64,000 nucleotides of DNA from Paracoccaceae bacterium (lineage in GTDB: Bacteria > Pseudomonadota > Alphaproteobacteria > Rhodobacterales > Rhodobacteraceae): positions 1-64,000 of the forward strand of contig PAPN01000055.1 of the NCBI GenBank assembly GCA_002708925.1, in the 5' to 3' direction. Of this stretch, positions 43,337-52,539 are shown piece by piece. The position numbers and the translations under genes are program-made. The notes below the pieces were generated by a model. It made no database searches. It saw nothing but the letters and a program-made list of their open reading frames with translations, and had not been told where the DNA came from. Each line of letters starts with the position of its first letter. Positions within the stretch are counted from its first letter, which is position 1.

Positions 43337-45691
43337 TTAGTTCGGGATCAGTGCGGGCACGATGGTCACGATCGAGGGGAAGAACCACAAGATCGCCAGC
43401 CCCACCACCTGGATCAACACGAACGGAATGATCCCGCGGTAGATATGGCCCGTCGTCACACTGGCCGGGGCAACCCCGCGCAAATAGAACAGCGCAAAGC
43501 CGAACGGCGGTGTCAGGAACGAGGTCTGCAAGTTCACCGCGATCATGATCGTCACCCATTTGGGATCGAAGGTGCCGCCATAGATGACGGGGCCCACAAT
43601 CGGGATCACGATGTAGATGATTTCGAGGAAGTCCAGCACAAAGCCCAGGATGAACAGCACCAGCATCACGATCAGGAAGACCGTGAACTCGTTGTCAAAG
43701 GACTTGAGGAACTGCTGGATGTAATGCTCGCCCCCGAAAGAGATCACCACCAGGTTCAGCAATTGCGAGCCGATCAGAATGGTGAACACCATCGAGGTGA
43801 CCTTGGCGGTTTCGCGCACGATGGGGCTGAGCACCCCGCCCGCGAACAGCACCCAGCCTGCATAGACCAGCCCAAAGGCCGAGAACAGGAAGGCCGCATA
43901 GGCCACAAAGAAGGCAACCCAGGTTTCGAAGCTGACGATCTCGTTGTTGATCCGCAAATCGAAGTTGGTGCCGACCAGCAGCATCAGGATCACGGCAAAA
44001 GTGGCCCAGATGATGACCTTACCGGATTTGCCCTGATCTTGCAGCTTGCGATAGGCGGCCAGCATGACAGCCCCGCCCGCCCCCAGCGCCGCGGCCGGTG
44101 TCGGGTTGGTGATGCCACCCAGAATCGAGCCCAGCACCGCAACGATCAGAACCAGCGGCGGGAACACCACGCGGATCAGCTCGTTTTTGGCACAGCGCGC
44201 GGCGGCCTCTTTCGCGCCATAGAGCGCCAAGGCCAGCGGCAACAGGATCAGCACAACCGTCACGCCCGGACTGGTCGTCGGTGCGATCAGCACCATGTCC
44301 ACCGCAGCGATCAGCAAAAGCCCGATAGCCCCCAGGATCAGCGGCTTGGGATCCGCCGAAGGGGCAACCCCACGGCCAACAATCAGCACCAGCCCCAGGA
44401 TCACGATCAGCGTTGCCAGCCCCGAGCCAATCGGCGCCGCATCGGCGATTTTCTGAACGCGCAGTTCCTCGATCTGTTCGGGGGTCAGGCGCTCGGCCTC
44501 GGCGACACCGCCAGCGGCGTCAATTGCCTCTTGCTCGGCCACGGCCGTGTCCCATTTGTCCTGGCCGTGCAGGTCGATCATCGCCGCCTTACAATCGTCC
44601 GAGACATTGGTCCGCAGGCTGGCCGTCTGACCCGCATCCGAGAACCCCGACACAGTGATGTCCTGGCTGCCCACAACACCGACCTGCCCCAGCAGCATGA
44701 TGCCCGCGATCAAGCCAACCGGCAGACCGACGAACCAGGTAAAGCCCTCGCCCTTGCTGATCGGCTCGTCGCTGGTGGCCCCCAGTTCCACGGCGGGTGC
44801 CTTGGACGGGTTGAACATCGCATAGCCGAACGCATAGAGCGCATAGAGCAGCGCCAGCATGATCCCCGGCAGCATCGCCGCCTGGAACAGCGTCCCGACG
44901 GACACAACGGCCGGCTCGCCCAGATAGGTCAGCGCATCCGAACAGCCCGCCGCCACGGCGCGGCTTTCTTGGGCGGTGGAATACAGATCCCCCGCCAGCG
45001 TGCCCAGCAGAACGATCACGATCGAAGGCGGAATGATCTGCCCCAACGTGCCCGAAGCCGCGATGACCCCGGTGGACAGTTCCGGCGAATAGCCGTTGCG
45101 CAGCATGGTCGGCAGGCTCAGCAGGCCCATGGTGACCACGGTGGCCCCCACGATCCCGGTCGAGGCCGCCAGGAACGCCCCCACAACCACAACCGACACG
45201 GCCAGACCGCCCGGCAGCGGGCCAAAGACGCGCGCCATGGTGGTCAGCAGATCGTTCGCGATCTTTGACCGTTCCAGCGTGATGCCCATCAGGACGAACA
45301 TCAGCACGGCCAGCAGGGTTTCAATGGATTGGCCGGCCAGCACCCGCTCGTTCATGCGGTTCACGATGAACGAAATGTTGCGATCCAGCGCGGTTTCCCA
45401 GCCCTGCGGGAAGACCGAGACGGCCTCGCGTGGCAAATCCGGGTATCGGAAAATCGAGATCGTATCAGATTTGACCCCCGCATTCACCAGATCGCGATAC
45501 GCCTGCGAAGACGTATCAATCGCCTGGTGGATCAGCAGGCCCGCGCTGTCCAGCGCGGCAATGATCCCGAAGGAAATGACCCCGGCCCCACCGATGGCAA
45601 AGGCCACCGGGAAACCGGACAGGATGCCTCCGAAAAGGCAGAAGAAGACGATGAGCAGGCCGATTTCGACGCCATCAAGACCGAATAGCAT
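43337..45691 (-). CDS. dctM: TRAP transporter large permease (DctM), extended form
   Basis: A 784-residue membrane protein against roughly 430 for typical DctM. It has the TRAP permease core (ASTGIVGATVVTMGLLSLP and ASGTLGQIIPPS at about 176-223) and about 16-18 helices. Extra material lies between two halves: a soluble stretch at ~338-422 that is acidic and helical (QEAIDAAGG, EQIEELRVQK) and further helices up to ~640. A second polar insert is at ~50-115. It carries substrate with Na+ across the inner membrane. It starts 17 bp after dctQ. Confidence 0.9.
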   Translation of the reverse strand: MLFGLDGVEIGLLIVFFCLFGGILSGFPVAFAIGGAGVISFGIIAALDSAGLLIHQAIDTSSQAYRDLVNAGVKSDTISIFRYPDLPREAVSVFPQGWETALDRNISFIVNRMNERVLAGQSIETLLAVLMFVLMGITLERSKIANDLLTTMARVFGPLPGGLAVSVVVVGAFLAASTGIVGATVVTMGLLSLPTMLRNGYSPELSTGVIAASGTLGQIIPPSIVIVLLGTLAGDLYSTAQESRAVAAGCSDALTYLGEPAVVSVGTLFQAAMLPGIMLALLYALYAFGYAMFNPSKAPAVELGATSDEPISKGEGFTWFVGLPVGLIAGIMLLGQVGVVGSQDITVSGFSDAGQTASLRTNVSDDCKAAMIDLHGQDKWDTAVAEQEAIDAAGGVAEAERLTPEQIEELRVQKIADAAPIGSGLATLIVILGLVLIVGRGVAPSADPKPLILGAIGLLLIAAVDMVLIAPTTSPGVTVVLILLPLALALYGAKEAAARCAKNELIRVVFPPLVLIVAVLGSILGGITNPTPAAALGAGGAVMLAAYRKLQDQGKSGKVIIWATFAVILMLLVGTNFDLRINNEIVSFETWVAFFVAYAAFLFSAFGLVYAGWVLFAGGVLSPIVRETAKVTSMVFTILIGSQLLNLVVISFGGEHYIQQFLKSFDNEFTVFLIVMLVLFILGFVLDFLEIIYIVIPIVGPVIYGGTFDPKWVTIMIAVNLQTSFLTPPFGFALFYLRGVAPASVTTGHIYRGIIPFVLIQVVGLAILWFFPSIVTIVPALIPN

Positions 45692-45708
45692 GTTCTATGA
45701 CCCTTTGA

Positions 45709-46635
45709 TTAGTGCGTGCCTTCGTAGGCTTCTTCGCCCTCGCCAAGGGAATCCTTGTCAAGGTTCTTACCGATGCTTTCCTCGCCCTCGATGAATTCGA
45801 GCAAGGAACGGTAGAAGAAGGCTACGGCGTGAAGAAAGACCATTGCGGCGAATGCGATCAGCAGGATCTTGAACAGGAAATACCCGTTGAATCCGTTGGG
45901 CGAAAACCCGATCGTTTCCACATTCCACCGCAAGGCGCGGGATTTCATGACCAGACGTTCCACAGTGTCGCTGGCCGAGGGTTTCGGCACGATCAGATGC
46001 CGCCACATGAAGAACCAGCCATACATCCAGACCAGAACCGCCATCGGCATCATGAACAAAAGCGCGCCCACCATATCGACGACCCGCTTGGCCCGGTGCG
46101 AAATGCCCGAATAGATCAGATCCACCCGCACATGCCCGCCCTGCACAAAGGTGTAGGTGGCGCACAGGCAAACGACCATGGCGTTATACAGCTTCAGCTC
46201 TTCGGCGAACCAGCTGATGTCCATTTGCAGCGGAATACCGAAGCCGAACGACATGTCGGGCCGGGCGAAAACGCGCTGCATGAAGACGATCACGATCTGC
46301 TGAAACACCATCAGCAACCCGGCCCAGGCAAAGAACCGCCCCACCGTGTTGGCAAAGCCCTCCAGCCCGATCACCATGCCCCACATGAACCGGCGGAACA
46401 CCAGCCCAAAGGCCGTCAGCACCAGAAAGAGCGTGAAAACCACAAAAAAGAACTCGACCGAGCCCCCGTAATAGACAAAGCGCATGATCGAGGCCTTGTC
46501 CGCCCAGTCCAGCCAAAGCTGCGGGTGGGTGGCTGCGTAGCCAAGATTATAGAAGGCAAGTCCGATGTTCTGAATGACCCACCAGAGCCCGTCAAACAGG
46601 GCCCCAATGGCCGATACGCCACTTTCTTCCTGCAT
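45709..46635 (-). CDS. dctQ: TRAP transporter small permease (DctQ), extended form
   Basis: A 308-residue membrane protein; ordinary DctQ subunits are about 160-200 residues. It has at least five to six hydrophobic segments; the middle has the DctQ element with GGHVRVDLIYSGIS, the family's conserved HVRVD motif. The C-terminal tail is strongly acidic. It bridges the large permease and binding protein. An upstream terminator-like hairpin separates it from dctP. Confidence 0.87.
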   Translation of the reverse strand: MQEESGVSAIGALFDGLWWVIQNIGLAFYNLGYAATHPQLWLDWADKASIMRFVYYGGSVEFFFVVFTLFLVLTAFGLVFRRFMWGMVIGLEGFANTVGRFFAWAGLLMVFQQIVIVFMQRVFARPDMSFGFGIPLQMDISWFAEELKLYNAMVVCLCATYTFVQGGHVRVDLIYSGISHRAKRVVDMVGALLFMMPMAVLVWMYGWFFMWRHLIVPKPSASDTVERLVMKSRALRWNVETIGFSPNGFNGYFLFKILLIAFAAMVFLHAVAFFYRSLLEFIEGEESIGKNLDKDSLGEGEEAYEGTH

Positions 46636-46696
46636 GTATCCCCCGGATAGTTGCTTGCTGCTGGCCGGCGTTTGACGCCTGTGCTGTCAGCAAGTG

Positions 46697-46724
46697 AAAA
46701 ACGGCCCCCCGCACGCGGCGGGGG
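46697..46724 (-). terminator. terminator/attenuator between dctP and dctQ
   Basis: On the minus strand a 7-bp stem CCCCCGC / GCGGGGG with a 5-nt loop (46706-46724) is followed by GCCG and then TTTTT. Partial termination would give more binding-protein mRNA than permease mRNA, common in such operons. Confidence 0.7.
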
Positions 46725-46749
46725 ACCAGATTGGTGCTAAGCGTGCGAA

Positions 46750-47835
46750 TTAACCCAGAACGCGGTCGCGCTGTGCGGTATAGGCACCCGACGACATGTT
46801 CAGCCAGTTCGACGACGCCTTCATCGAGGCCATCGCGCTGTCGTGGATCTTCTTATACAGATCGTCGCCCAGGTTTTCGGCGTGCACTTCCATCGAGGCC
46901 TTGCCGAAGGCATCCCAGACGCTGTCGGGGAATTCCATGACCTTCACGCCGCCGGCTTGCAGACGCTGCAAGGCGGCACCGTTGTTGGCCAGGAACAGCG
47001 ACAGGTTCCACTGGTGGGTTTCGGCGGCTGCGATCTCGATGATCTTCTGATGCGCGGGGCTCAGGCCTTCGAACACGTCACGGTTGGTGGCCAGCGACAG
47101 GGCTGCGCCCGGCTCGTGGAAACCAGCGGTGTAGTAGATCTTGGTGATTTCCTGGAAACCGGCCTTTTCATCCGCCCAGGGGCCGATCCACTCGGTGCCG
47201 TCAATCGCGCCCGAGGACAGGGCCTGGTACACTTCGGAGCCGGGAATGTTCTGCACCGAGGCGCCCAGTTTACCCAGGGCCTTGCCGCCCAGACCGGGCA
47301 TACGGAATTTCAGACCGTTGAAATCTTCGGGGCCGTTGATCTCTTTCGAGAACCAGCCGCCCGCCTGCGCGCCGGTGTTGCCCGCGATAAAGGACTTCAG
47401 GCCAAAGATCTGGCCCAGCTCGTCATGCAGCTCCATACCGCCGTCGTGGTAGTACCAGTTCACCAGTTCCTGCGCGGTCATGCCGAAGGGCACAGCGGTG
47501 AAGAAGGCGTAACCGGGGTGCTGACCCACAAAGTAGTAGTCAGCGGCGTGGTACATGTCAGCCTGGCCCGACGACACGGCGTCGAACACTTCGAAGGCCC
47601 CCACCAGCTCGCCGGCGGCTTTGATTTCGACGGTCAGTTCGCCATCGGACATGGCGGTGATCATGTCGGCCGAACGCTGTGCGGCGTCAAACACACCCGC
47701 CAGGCCACGGCCCCACGAGGTAACCATGGTCAGCGTGCGCTTGCCCGACGCATAGGCCGGCGCGGCCAGTGCGGTGGTCGATGCGGCAGCGGCGCCACCC
47801 AGAGCAGAAGTTTTCAGAAAAGAACGACGATCCAT
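46750..47835 (-). CDS. dctP: TRAP transporter substrate-binding protein (DctP family, TakP-like)
   Basis: A 361-residue exported protein. The twin-arginine start MDRRSFLKTS and an Ala-rich helix to about residue 30 (AAPAYASG) indicate Tat export, as usual for TRAP binding proteins of this type. The mature part has the DctP pattern (GELVGAFEVFDAVSSGQADMYH, IDGTEWIGPW, cited in short pieces). Its closest pattern, from memory, is TakP of Rhodobacter sphaeroides (2-keto acids); the substrate here is not proven. GGGAGGATACC is the ribosome-binding site. Confidence 0.87.
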   Translation of the reverse strand: MDRRSFLKTSALGGAAAASTTALAAPAYASGKRTLTMVTSWGRGLAGVFDAAQRSADMITAMSDGELTVEIKAAGELVGAFEVFDAVSSGQADMYHAADYYFVGQHPGYAFFTAVPFGMTAQELVNWYYHDGGMELHDELGQIFGLKSFIAGNTGAQAGGWFSKEINGPEDFNGLKFRMPGLGGKALGKLGASVQNIPGSEVYQALSSGAIDGTEWIGPWADEKAGFQEITKIYYTAGFHEPGAALSLATNRDVFEGLSPAHQKIIEIAAAETHQWNLSLFLANNGAALQRLQAGGVKVMEFPDSVWDAFGKASMEVHAENLGDDLYKKIHDSAMASMKASSNWLNMSSGAYTAQRDRVLG

Positions 47836-47919
47836 CGGTATCCTCCCAGATAGTTTAACTGTCCGCCCCTTTGGGCAGACGGATCGTTTGAAGTGTGACG
47901 AAACTACCTGACCGCCTTC

Positions 47920-47946
47920 GTATTGGAATACCTACTACTACGTAGT
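47920..47946. promoter_or_regulatory. paired palindromes in the divergent TRAP / histidine kinase promoter region
   Basis: Two perfect short palindromes lie side by side: GTATTggAATAC (47920-47931) and ACTACGTAGT (47937-47946). They sit about 85-110 bp upstream of dctP and 137-163 bp upstream of the kinase gene, plausible binding sites for the LuxR-type regulator encoded at 49516. The rest of this 247-bp gap shows only a short inverted repeat (GTCCGCCC/GGGCAGAC) near 47868. Confidence 0.45.
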
Positions 47947-48082
47947 CCGCCGCATTTTTTGTCACAAATTACCCCCGCAGCCCCGATTACGACCGATCCT
48001 TCCAAAGGCTGCGGCGCAGAAACAGAAAGCTCTTGGCGTTGCCCTTTGCGTTTTGGGCGAACTTCTCGTATCGATTCGGCTT

Positions 48083-49519
48083 ATGTCGTGGTTTCGCAGC
48101 CTTTCCAGCCCCTCTTACGCGCAGAAGCTGTTTCTTCTGGCGACGATACCCCTTGTGGTGGCGGTGGCGGCGATTGCGATTCTGGTGGCGCATCAGTCGC
48201 GCGCCTTTGCCGAGCGCGAAATTCAGGCGCTGGAGGCCCAGATGCTGGCCGCCAAGAAAGAAGAGCTGCGCAATTACGTCACCCAGGCGCGCAACGGATT
48301 TTACTTTATCTACGGGCTTGCCTCGCCCGAGGATGAGGACGCCAAGCGCCAGGTCGCGCAGATTCTGGCGGCGATGATCTATGGCTCGGACGGGTTTTTC
48401 TTTGTCTATGACTATAACGGCACCAATCTGGTCAGCCCGCGCCAGACGGAATATATCGGCCGCAACTGGACCGGGCTGTCGGAGTCGAACGGCACCCCCA
48501 TCGTGGACAAGTTCATCGATCTGGCGCGCGGCGGGGCGGGCTGGCACGAATTTCTGTGGGAAAAACCCTCGACCGGGCAAGAGGCCGAAATGGTCGCCTA
48601 TGTTCTGGGGCTACAGGATTGGCAATGGGCGATCGGCACGGGCGTGTTCATCGACGACGTGAAGGCCAGCGTCGCCGCCGCCCGCGCCGATGTCGAGGAC
48701 CGCGTGCGCCGCACATTTTATTATATCGGGGTGATCACCTTTGCCGCGCTGATGCTGGTGTTCATTTCCGGCATGGCGCTGAACATCCGCGAACGCCGGC
48801 TGGCCGATGCCAAGCTCAAACAGCTGACCCAGCGGGTGTTCGACGCCCAGGAAGAGGAACGCGGCCGCGTCGCGCGCGAATTGCATGACGGGATCAGTCA
48901 GAACCTGGTCGGGGTGCGCTATGCGCTGGACAGCGCCAGCCGGCGGCTCAGCCAGACCGACATGCGCGAGGATCGGGGCGTTGCCCTTCTGGACCGCGGA
49001 ATCGAGCACCTGTCAGGCGCCATCCAAGAGGTCCGCCGCATCAGCCGCGATCTGCGCCCCGGTGTGCTGGACGATCTGGGCCTGGGCCCCGCCGTCAAAT
49101 CCCTGACCGAGGATTTCAGCGCCCGCACCGGGATCACCGCCGATTTTTCGACCGTGGTGTTCCGCAACCGGCTGGATCAGGAATCCAAGATTGCGCTGTA
49201 CCGGATCGCCCAGGAGGCGCTGACCAACATCGAGCGCCACTCGGGCGCGACGCGGGTTTCAGTGGATCTGCGCGGCCACCGGACTGGCGCGACCTTGCAG
49301 ATTCAGGATAATGGGTCGGGGATTGCGCAATCTGTTCTGTCAGAACGCGGCAAAGGAGGGCTTGGATTGCGCAACATGCAAGAACGGATAGACCAGTTGG
49401 ATGGGACTTTGACGATTTCCAGCACCCGCTCGGGCACGCTGATCGAGGCCCGCGTGCCCCTGTCGCACCTGCTGCCCCCCGAAGACGTCTCGGACACCAA
49501 TAAGAAGGCCGCTGAATGA
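48083..49519 (+). CDS. Cache-domain sensor histidine kinase (NarL/HisKA_3 type)
   Basis: A 478-residue membrane sensor. Helix 1 is at ~16-36; a periplasmic Cache domain (about 40-205) contains YNGTNLVSPRQTEYIGRNW and WQWAIGTGVFID, fitting the single-Cache family that binds organic acids; helix 2 is at ~213-236. HisKA_3 carries the phosphorylated His268 in ARELHDGISQNLVGV, followed by the ATPase N box EALTNIERH and G boxes. The ATG at 48083 is preferred to a TTG at 48053. It is divergent from the TRAP operon, suggesting that it senses the transported substrate; it overlaps the response regulator by 4 bp. Confidence 0.9.
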   Translation: MSWFRSLSSPSYAQKLFLLATIPLVVAVAAIAILVAHQSRAFAEREIQALEAQMLAAKKEELRNYVTQARNGFYFIYGLASPEDEDAKRQVAQILAAMIYGSDGFFFVYDYNGTNLVSPRQTEYIGRNWTGLSESNGTPIVDKFIDLARGGAGWHEFLWEKPSTGQEAEMVAYVLGLQDWQWAIGTGVFIDDVKASVAAARADVEDRVRRTFYYIGVITFAALMLVFISGMALNIRERRLADAKLKQLTQRVFDAQEEERGRVARELHDGISQNLVGVRYALDSASRRLSQTDMREDRGVALLDRGIEHLSGAIQEVRRISRDLRPGVLDDLGLGPAVKSLTEDFSARTGITADFSTVVFRNRLDQESKIALYRIAQEALTNIERHSGATRVSVDLRGHRTGATLQIQDNGSGIAQSVLSERGKGGLGLRNMQERIDQLDGTLTISSTRSGTLIEARVPLSHLLPPEDVSDTNKKAAE

Positions 49520-50160
49520 ATACTCCGATCAAAGTCGTGATCGTGGACGATCACCCCATGGTGGCCGAAGGCATCCAGGCCGTGCTGGAATCCTATGACG
49601 ATATCCAGGTGCTGTGCGCGCTGAAAACCGGCCGCGAGATCGTGGACCAGGCCGAGGCGCTGGCCGCGGATGTGATCCTGATGGACCTGAACATGCCCGA
49701 GATCGGCGGGCTGACCGCCACCGAGATGATCCTGGAGCAGCGCCCCGACACGCGTATCCTGATCCTGTCGATGCATGACAGCCCTGAATATATTTCCTCG
49801 GCGCTGAGCCACGGGGCCAAGGGATATGTGCTGAAAGACGTGCCAACCGAAGAGATCAAGACCGCCATCGACACGGTGATGCGCGGCGAGCGGTATCTGT
49901 GCACGGGTGCCAAGGGATCCTTGCAGCCCGAGGGCGATGGCGCGCGCGAGCAGCTGACCGGGCGCGAGCAGACGGTGCTGCTGCAACTGGCGCAGGGAAA
50001 ATCCAACAAAGAGGTTGCGCTGGCGCTGGATATCTCGGTGCGGACGGTGGAGACGCATCGCAAGAATATCAAACGCAAGCTTGGGATATCCTCGACCGCG
50101 GGCCTGACACGCTATGCGCTGGAACACGGGGTGTTGCAGGGGACGGGTGTGAGCCTTTGA
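49516..50160 (+). CDS. NarL/LuxR-family response regulator
   Basis: A 214-residue regulator. The receiver domain has Asp11/Asp12 (VIVDDHPM), the phospho-acceptor Asp57 in LMDLNMPE and Lys in YVLKDVP. The C-terminal LuxR helix-turn-helix (about 148-197) has LTGREQTVLLQLAQGKSNKEVA and VRTVETHRKNIKRKL, cited in separate parts. The start overlaps the kinase stop by 4 bp (ATGA), so they form a two-component pair. The likely target is the divergent TRAP operon (inference from position). Confidence 0.93.
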   Translation: MNTPIKVVIVDDHPMVAEGIQAVLESYDDIQVLCALKTGREIVDQAEALAADVILMDLNMPEIGGLTATEMILEQRPDTRILILSMHDSPEYISSALSHGAKGYVLKDVPTEEIKTAIDTVMRGERYLCTGAKGSLQPEGDGAREQLTGREQTVLLQLAQGKSNKEVALALDISVRTVETHRKNIKRKLGISSTAGLTRYALEHGVLQGTGVSL

Positions 50161-50169
50161 TCCGAAGGG

Positions 50170-50189
50170 GCGCGCCCTGACGGGCGCGC
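50170..50189 (+). terminator. hairpin after the response regulator gene
   Basis: An 8-bp stem GCGCGCCC / GGGCGCGC with a 4-nt loop begins 10 bp after the stop. No T-run follows, so termination would need Rho or be weak. Confidence 0.4.
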
Positions 50190-50235
50190 GCTGGATATCT
50201 CGGCATTCGGCCTAGCGGCCTGCTGCCTCGGGAAA

Positions 50236-50255
50236 GGGGGCGCTGGCGCGCCCCC
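50236..50255 (-). terminator. probable terminator of phoX
   Basis: An 8-bp stem GGGGGCGC / GCGCCCCC with loop TGGC lies 16 bp beyond the phoX stop; on the minus strand a short TTT follows. Confidence 0.55.
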
Positions 50256-50271
50256 TGCCCTTGCTGATCGG

Positions 50272-52140
50272 TTAGCCGATCATTTCGCCATCTTTGCGCC
50301 AGACCGACACGACCGAGGAACGGGGTTTGCCGTTGCCATCGGGCCATTGGCCGCCCGGGTGCTGTACGCCGACAAAGGCCACTTTCTTGTCCGCCGACCA
50401 GCACAGGCCGGTGACTTCGGCGCCTTTGGGGACGGTCATGAAGCGGGCGATCTCACCGGTTTCGGGGTTGCCCACCAGCATCTGGTTATTGCCCATGCCG
50501 GCGAATTCGCCTTCGTTGCTGTCTTTGCCGTCGGTCTGGATCCACAGCATCCCGTCGGACGAGAACGCCATGCCATCGGGCGAGTTGAACATGTTGCCCG
50601 CGTTGATATTGTCCGAGCCCGCATAGGCGTTGTTATAGACGGTCGGGTTGCCCGCCATCACGTAAAGATCCCAGGTGAAGCTGTCTGCGGCGTGGTTTTC
50701 ATCCGCCGGGGTCCAGCGCACGATCTGACCGTAGTTGTTGGTCTCACGCGGGTTGGGGCCGTTAACGGAGATGTCATCGCCGCCCTTGTTGGGCTTCTTG
50801 CCGCGGTTTTTGTTGTTGGTCAGGGCGCAGTATGCCTCGGGTTTCAGCGGGTTGGCGGCGACCCATTCGGGGCGGTCCATGGTGGTGCCTTTGACGGCCG
50901 AGGCGCCCATACGGGTGAAGGCCAGGATTTCAGCGGCGGACATGCCGGTGGTTTCCGGGGTCAGGGCCAGCCATTCGCCGGTCTGGTCGTCGTTGAACTT
51001 GGCCACATAGAGCGTGCCGTCGTCCAGCAGGCCTTCGGTGCTGCCACCGGGCGTGTAGGTGCCGGTCGAGACATAACGGTACAGATATTCGCCGCGTTCG
51101 TCATCGCCCAGATAGACCACGATACGGCCGTCCTTGGCGTGGACCATTTCGGCGTTTTCGTGCTTGAACCGGCCCAGAGCGGTGCGTTTCACCGGGGTGC
51201 TGGTGGGATCGGTGGGGTCAATCTCGGTGATGAAACCGTGGCGGTGGGGCTCGTTCGGTTCATTCGAGATGTCATAGCGCGGGTCGAACTTTTCATAGGC
51301 ATAGCGGCCCTGCCCGCCGATACCATAGCGTTTGTAGCCCTCGCCCGCGGGCATGTCGCCCGTCGCGCCGAAATAGCCGTTAAAGTTTTCCTCGCAGGTC
51401 AGATAGGTGCCCCACAGCGTCTTACCCGAGCCGCAGTTGTTCATCGTGCCCAGAACGGTGCGGCCTTCGGGATCGGCCTTGGTTTTCACCAGATCGTGCC
51501 CCGCCAGAGGCCCCGCCAGAACCATCGGAGTTTCATGGGTGATGCGGCGATTATAAGGGCTGTCCAGCACAACCTGATAGCCATTGCCGCTGTCGGCCAC
51601 TTCCATCACGGTGACACCTTGCAGGTTTTTCAGCAGGTTCACCTCATCGGCGCTGCGCGGGGTGCCCGCAGCCTCGGCCGGCAGGTTGATCTTGGGGTTC
51701 ACATATTCCGAGTTCACCGCGATCAGCTGTTTGCCGTCTACCTCGAACAGCTCCATCCCGTCGGTGTTTTCGCCGAATACCTTGTCCGACATGTCCACCG
51801 AAACGCCGGTTTCGGGCGAATAGGCGCCCTCGGCCTCGGAAAACAGCGCATCGCCCCAGCGGGTCAGCACCTTCCAGTCATAGCCTTCGGGCACGTGGAT
51901 GTCGTAATCGGTGGCAATGTCGATGGGCTGGAAGTTGAACCCGTTGGTCATCGCCGCCGCGCTGTCCAGCAGGCCCGCGCCAAACACAGCCGCACCCGAG
52001 CCAAAGGCCAGCGCCCCGCCCAGGAACCCACGGCGCGAGATCGCGCGGTCCACCACGGCATCAAAGCCGTTTTCCGCCGGGCGCGGATCGCGCATTTCGT
52101 CAAATTCATCCCAGGACAGATCGCTGCTGTCGTTTTGCAT
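50272..52140 (-). CDS. phoX: PhoX-family alkaline phosphatase, Tat-exported
   Basis: A 622-residue protein of the PhoX (DUF839) family. The twin-arginine motif SRRGFLGG (35-42) and a following hydrophobic Ala/Gly-rich stretch direct folded export through Tat. The mature protein has the PhoX pattern with LTCEENFNGYFG, RHGFITEIDP and GDDERGEYLYRYV, residues that in known PhoX bind Fe and Ca ions. It hydrolyses phosphate esters to supply phosphorus in phosphate-poor sea water. No clean PHO box is visible upstream, only partial matches. The gene stands alone on the minus strand. Confidence 0.9.
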   Translation of the reverse strand: MQNDSSDLSWDEFDEMRDPRPAENGFDAVVDRAISRRGFLGGALAFGSGAAVFGAGLLDSAAAMTNGFNFQPIDIATDYDIHVPEGYDWKVLTRWGDALFSEAEGAYSPETGVSVDMSDKVFGENTDGMELFEVDGKQLIAVNSEYVNPKINLPAEAAGTPRSADEVNLLKNLQGVTVMEVADSGNGYQVVLDSPYNRRITHETPMVLAGPLAGHDLVKTKADPEGRTVLGTMNNCGSGKTLWGTYLTCEENFNGYFGATGDMPAGEGYKRYGIGGQGRYAYEKFDPRYDISNEPNEPHRHGFITEIDPTDPTSTPVKRTALGRFKHENAEMVHAKDGRIVVYLGDDERGEYLYRYVSTGTYTPGGSTEGLLDDGTLYVAKFNDDQTGEWLALTPETTGMSAAEILAFTRMGASAVKGTTMDRPEWVAANPLKPEAYCALTNNKNRGKKPNKGGDDISVNGPNPRETNNYGQIVRWTPADENHAADSFTWDLYVMAGNPTVYNNAYAGSDNINAGNMFNSPDGMAFSSDGMLWIQTDGKDSNEGEFAGMGNNQMLVGNPETGEIARFMTVPKGAEVTGLCWSADKKVAFVGVQHPGGQWPDGNGKPRSSVVSVWRKDGEMIG

Positions 52141-52437
52141 GGCTCGTCTCTCTTGCTATGTATGAGGTTCAAACTTGAAGGGCCCAGACTGCCCGGCCCC
52201 ATCCTGACCGACAGGTCGCGCGTTTTCGTGACAAAGATGTAAAGCAAATATGAAGACTATCTAACAGAGCGCCGCCCCACGCGTAAATCCGCACACAGGC
52301 TGCCCCTGAGGCAAATCAGCAGGAAAAGCGTCAGAAACCCCGCCCATTTTTTCGCTTTGTTGCGCAAAAAATAATGAAATCGCAATTTTCGCAAAGATTT
52401 TACACCAGAAATGTTCGGCAAAGGTGTGTTTTCGCGG

Positions 52438-52466
52438 TTGACGCTCCTGTTCTGCGCTCCTAATGT
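52438..52466 (+). promoter_or_regulatory. promoter of the ilv operon leader
   Basis: TTGACG (52438-52443), a 17-bp spacer and TAATGT (52461-52466) form a near-consensus sigma-70 promoter, with transcription expected to start near 52473, about 20 bp before the leader ATG. Confidence 0.65.
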
Positions 52467-52491
52467 CGCGCTCGCACGAAGGAGCCTTTGG

Positions 52492-52539
52492 ATGAGCACG
52501 CTAGTCGTAATCGTAGGTAGATGGCGCATGGGCCGGTAA
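52492..52539 (+). CDS. ilv operon leader peptide (15 aa)
   Basis: The small frame ATG(52492)-TAA(52539) encodes MSTLVVIVGRWRMGR. Codons 4-8 read CTA GTC GTA ATC GTA, i.e. Leu-Val-Val-Ile-Val, exactly the end products of the downstream pathway, using CTA and GTA, which are unusual in this GC-rich DNA. GGAG lies 7-10 bases before the start. When charged branched-chain tRNAs are scarce the ribosome should stall here. Confidence 0.85.
   Translation: MSTLVVIVGRWRMGR

Noticed and set aside
42941-45268. A 775-codon plus-strand open frame opposite the TRAP permease gene
   Set aside because: Its product is rich in Gln, His, Arg and Asp with no recognisable domain, and the minus strand encodes an unmistakable DctM; it is a high-GC antisense shadow.
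52141-52260. PHO box upstream of phoX
   Set aside because: Only partial matches to CTGTCAT half-sites at wrong spacing; not enough to list.
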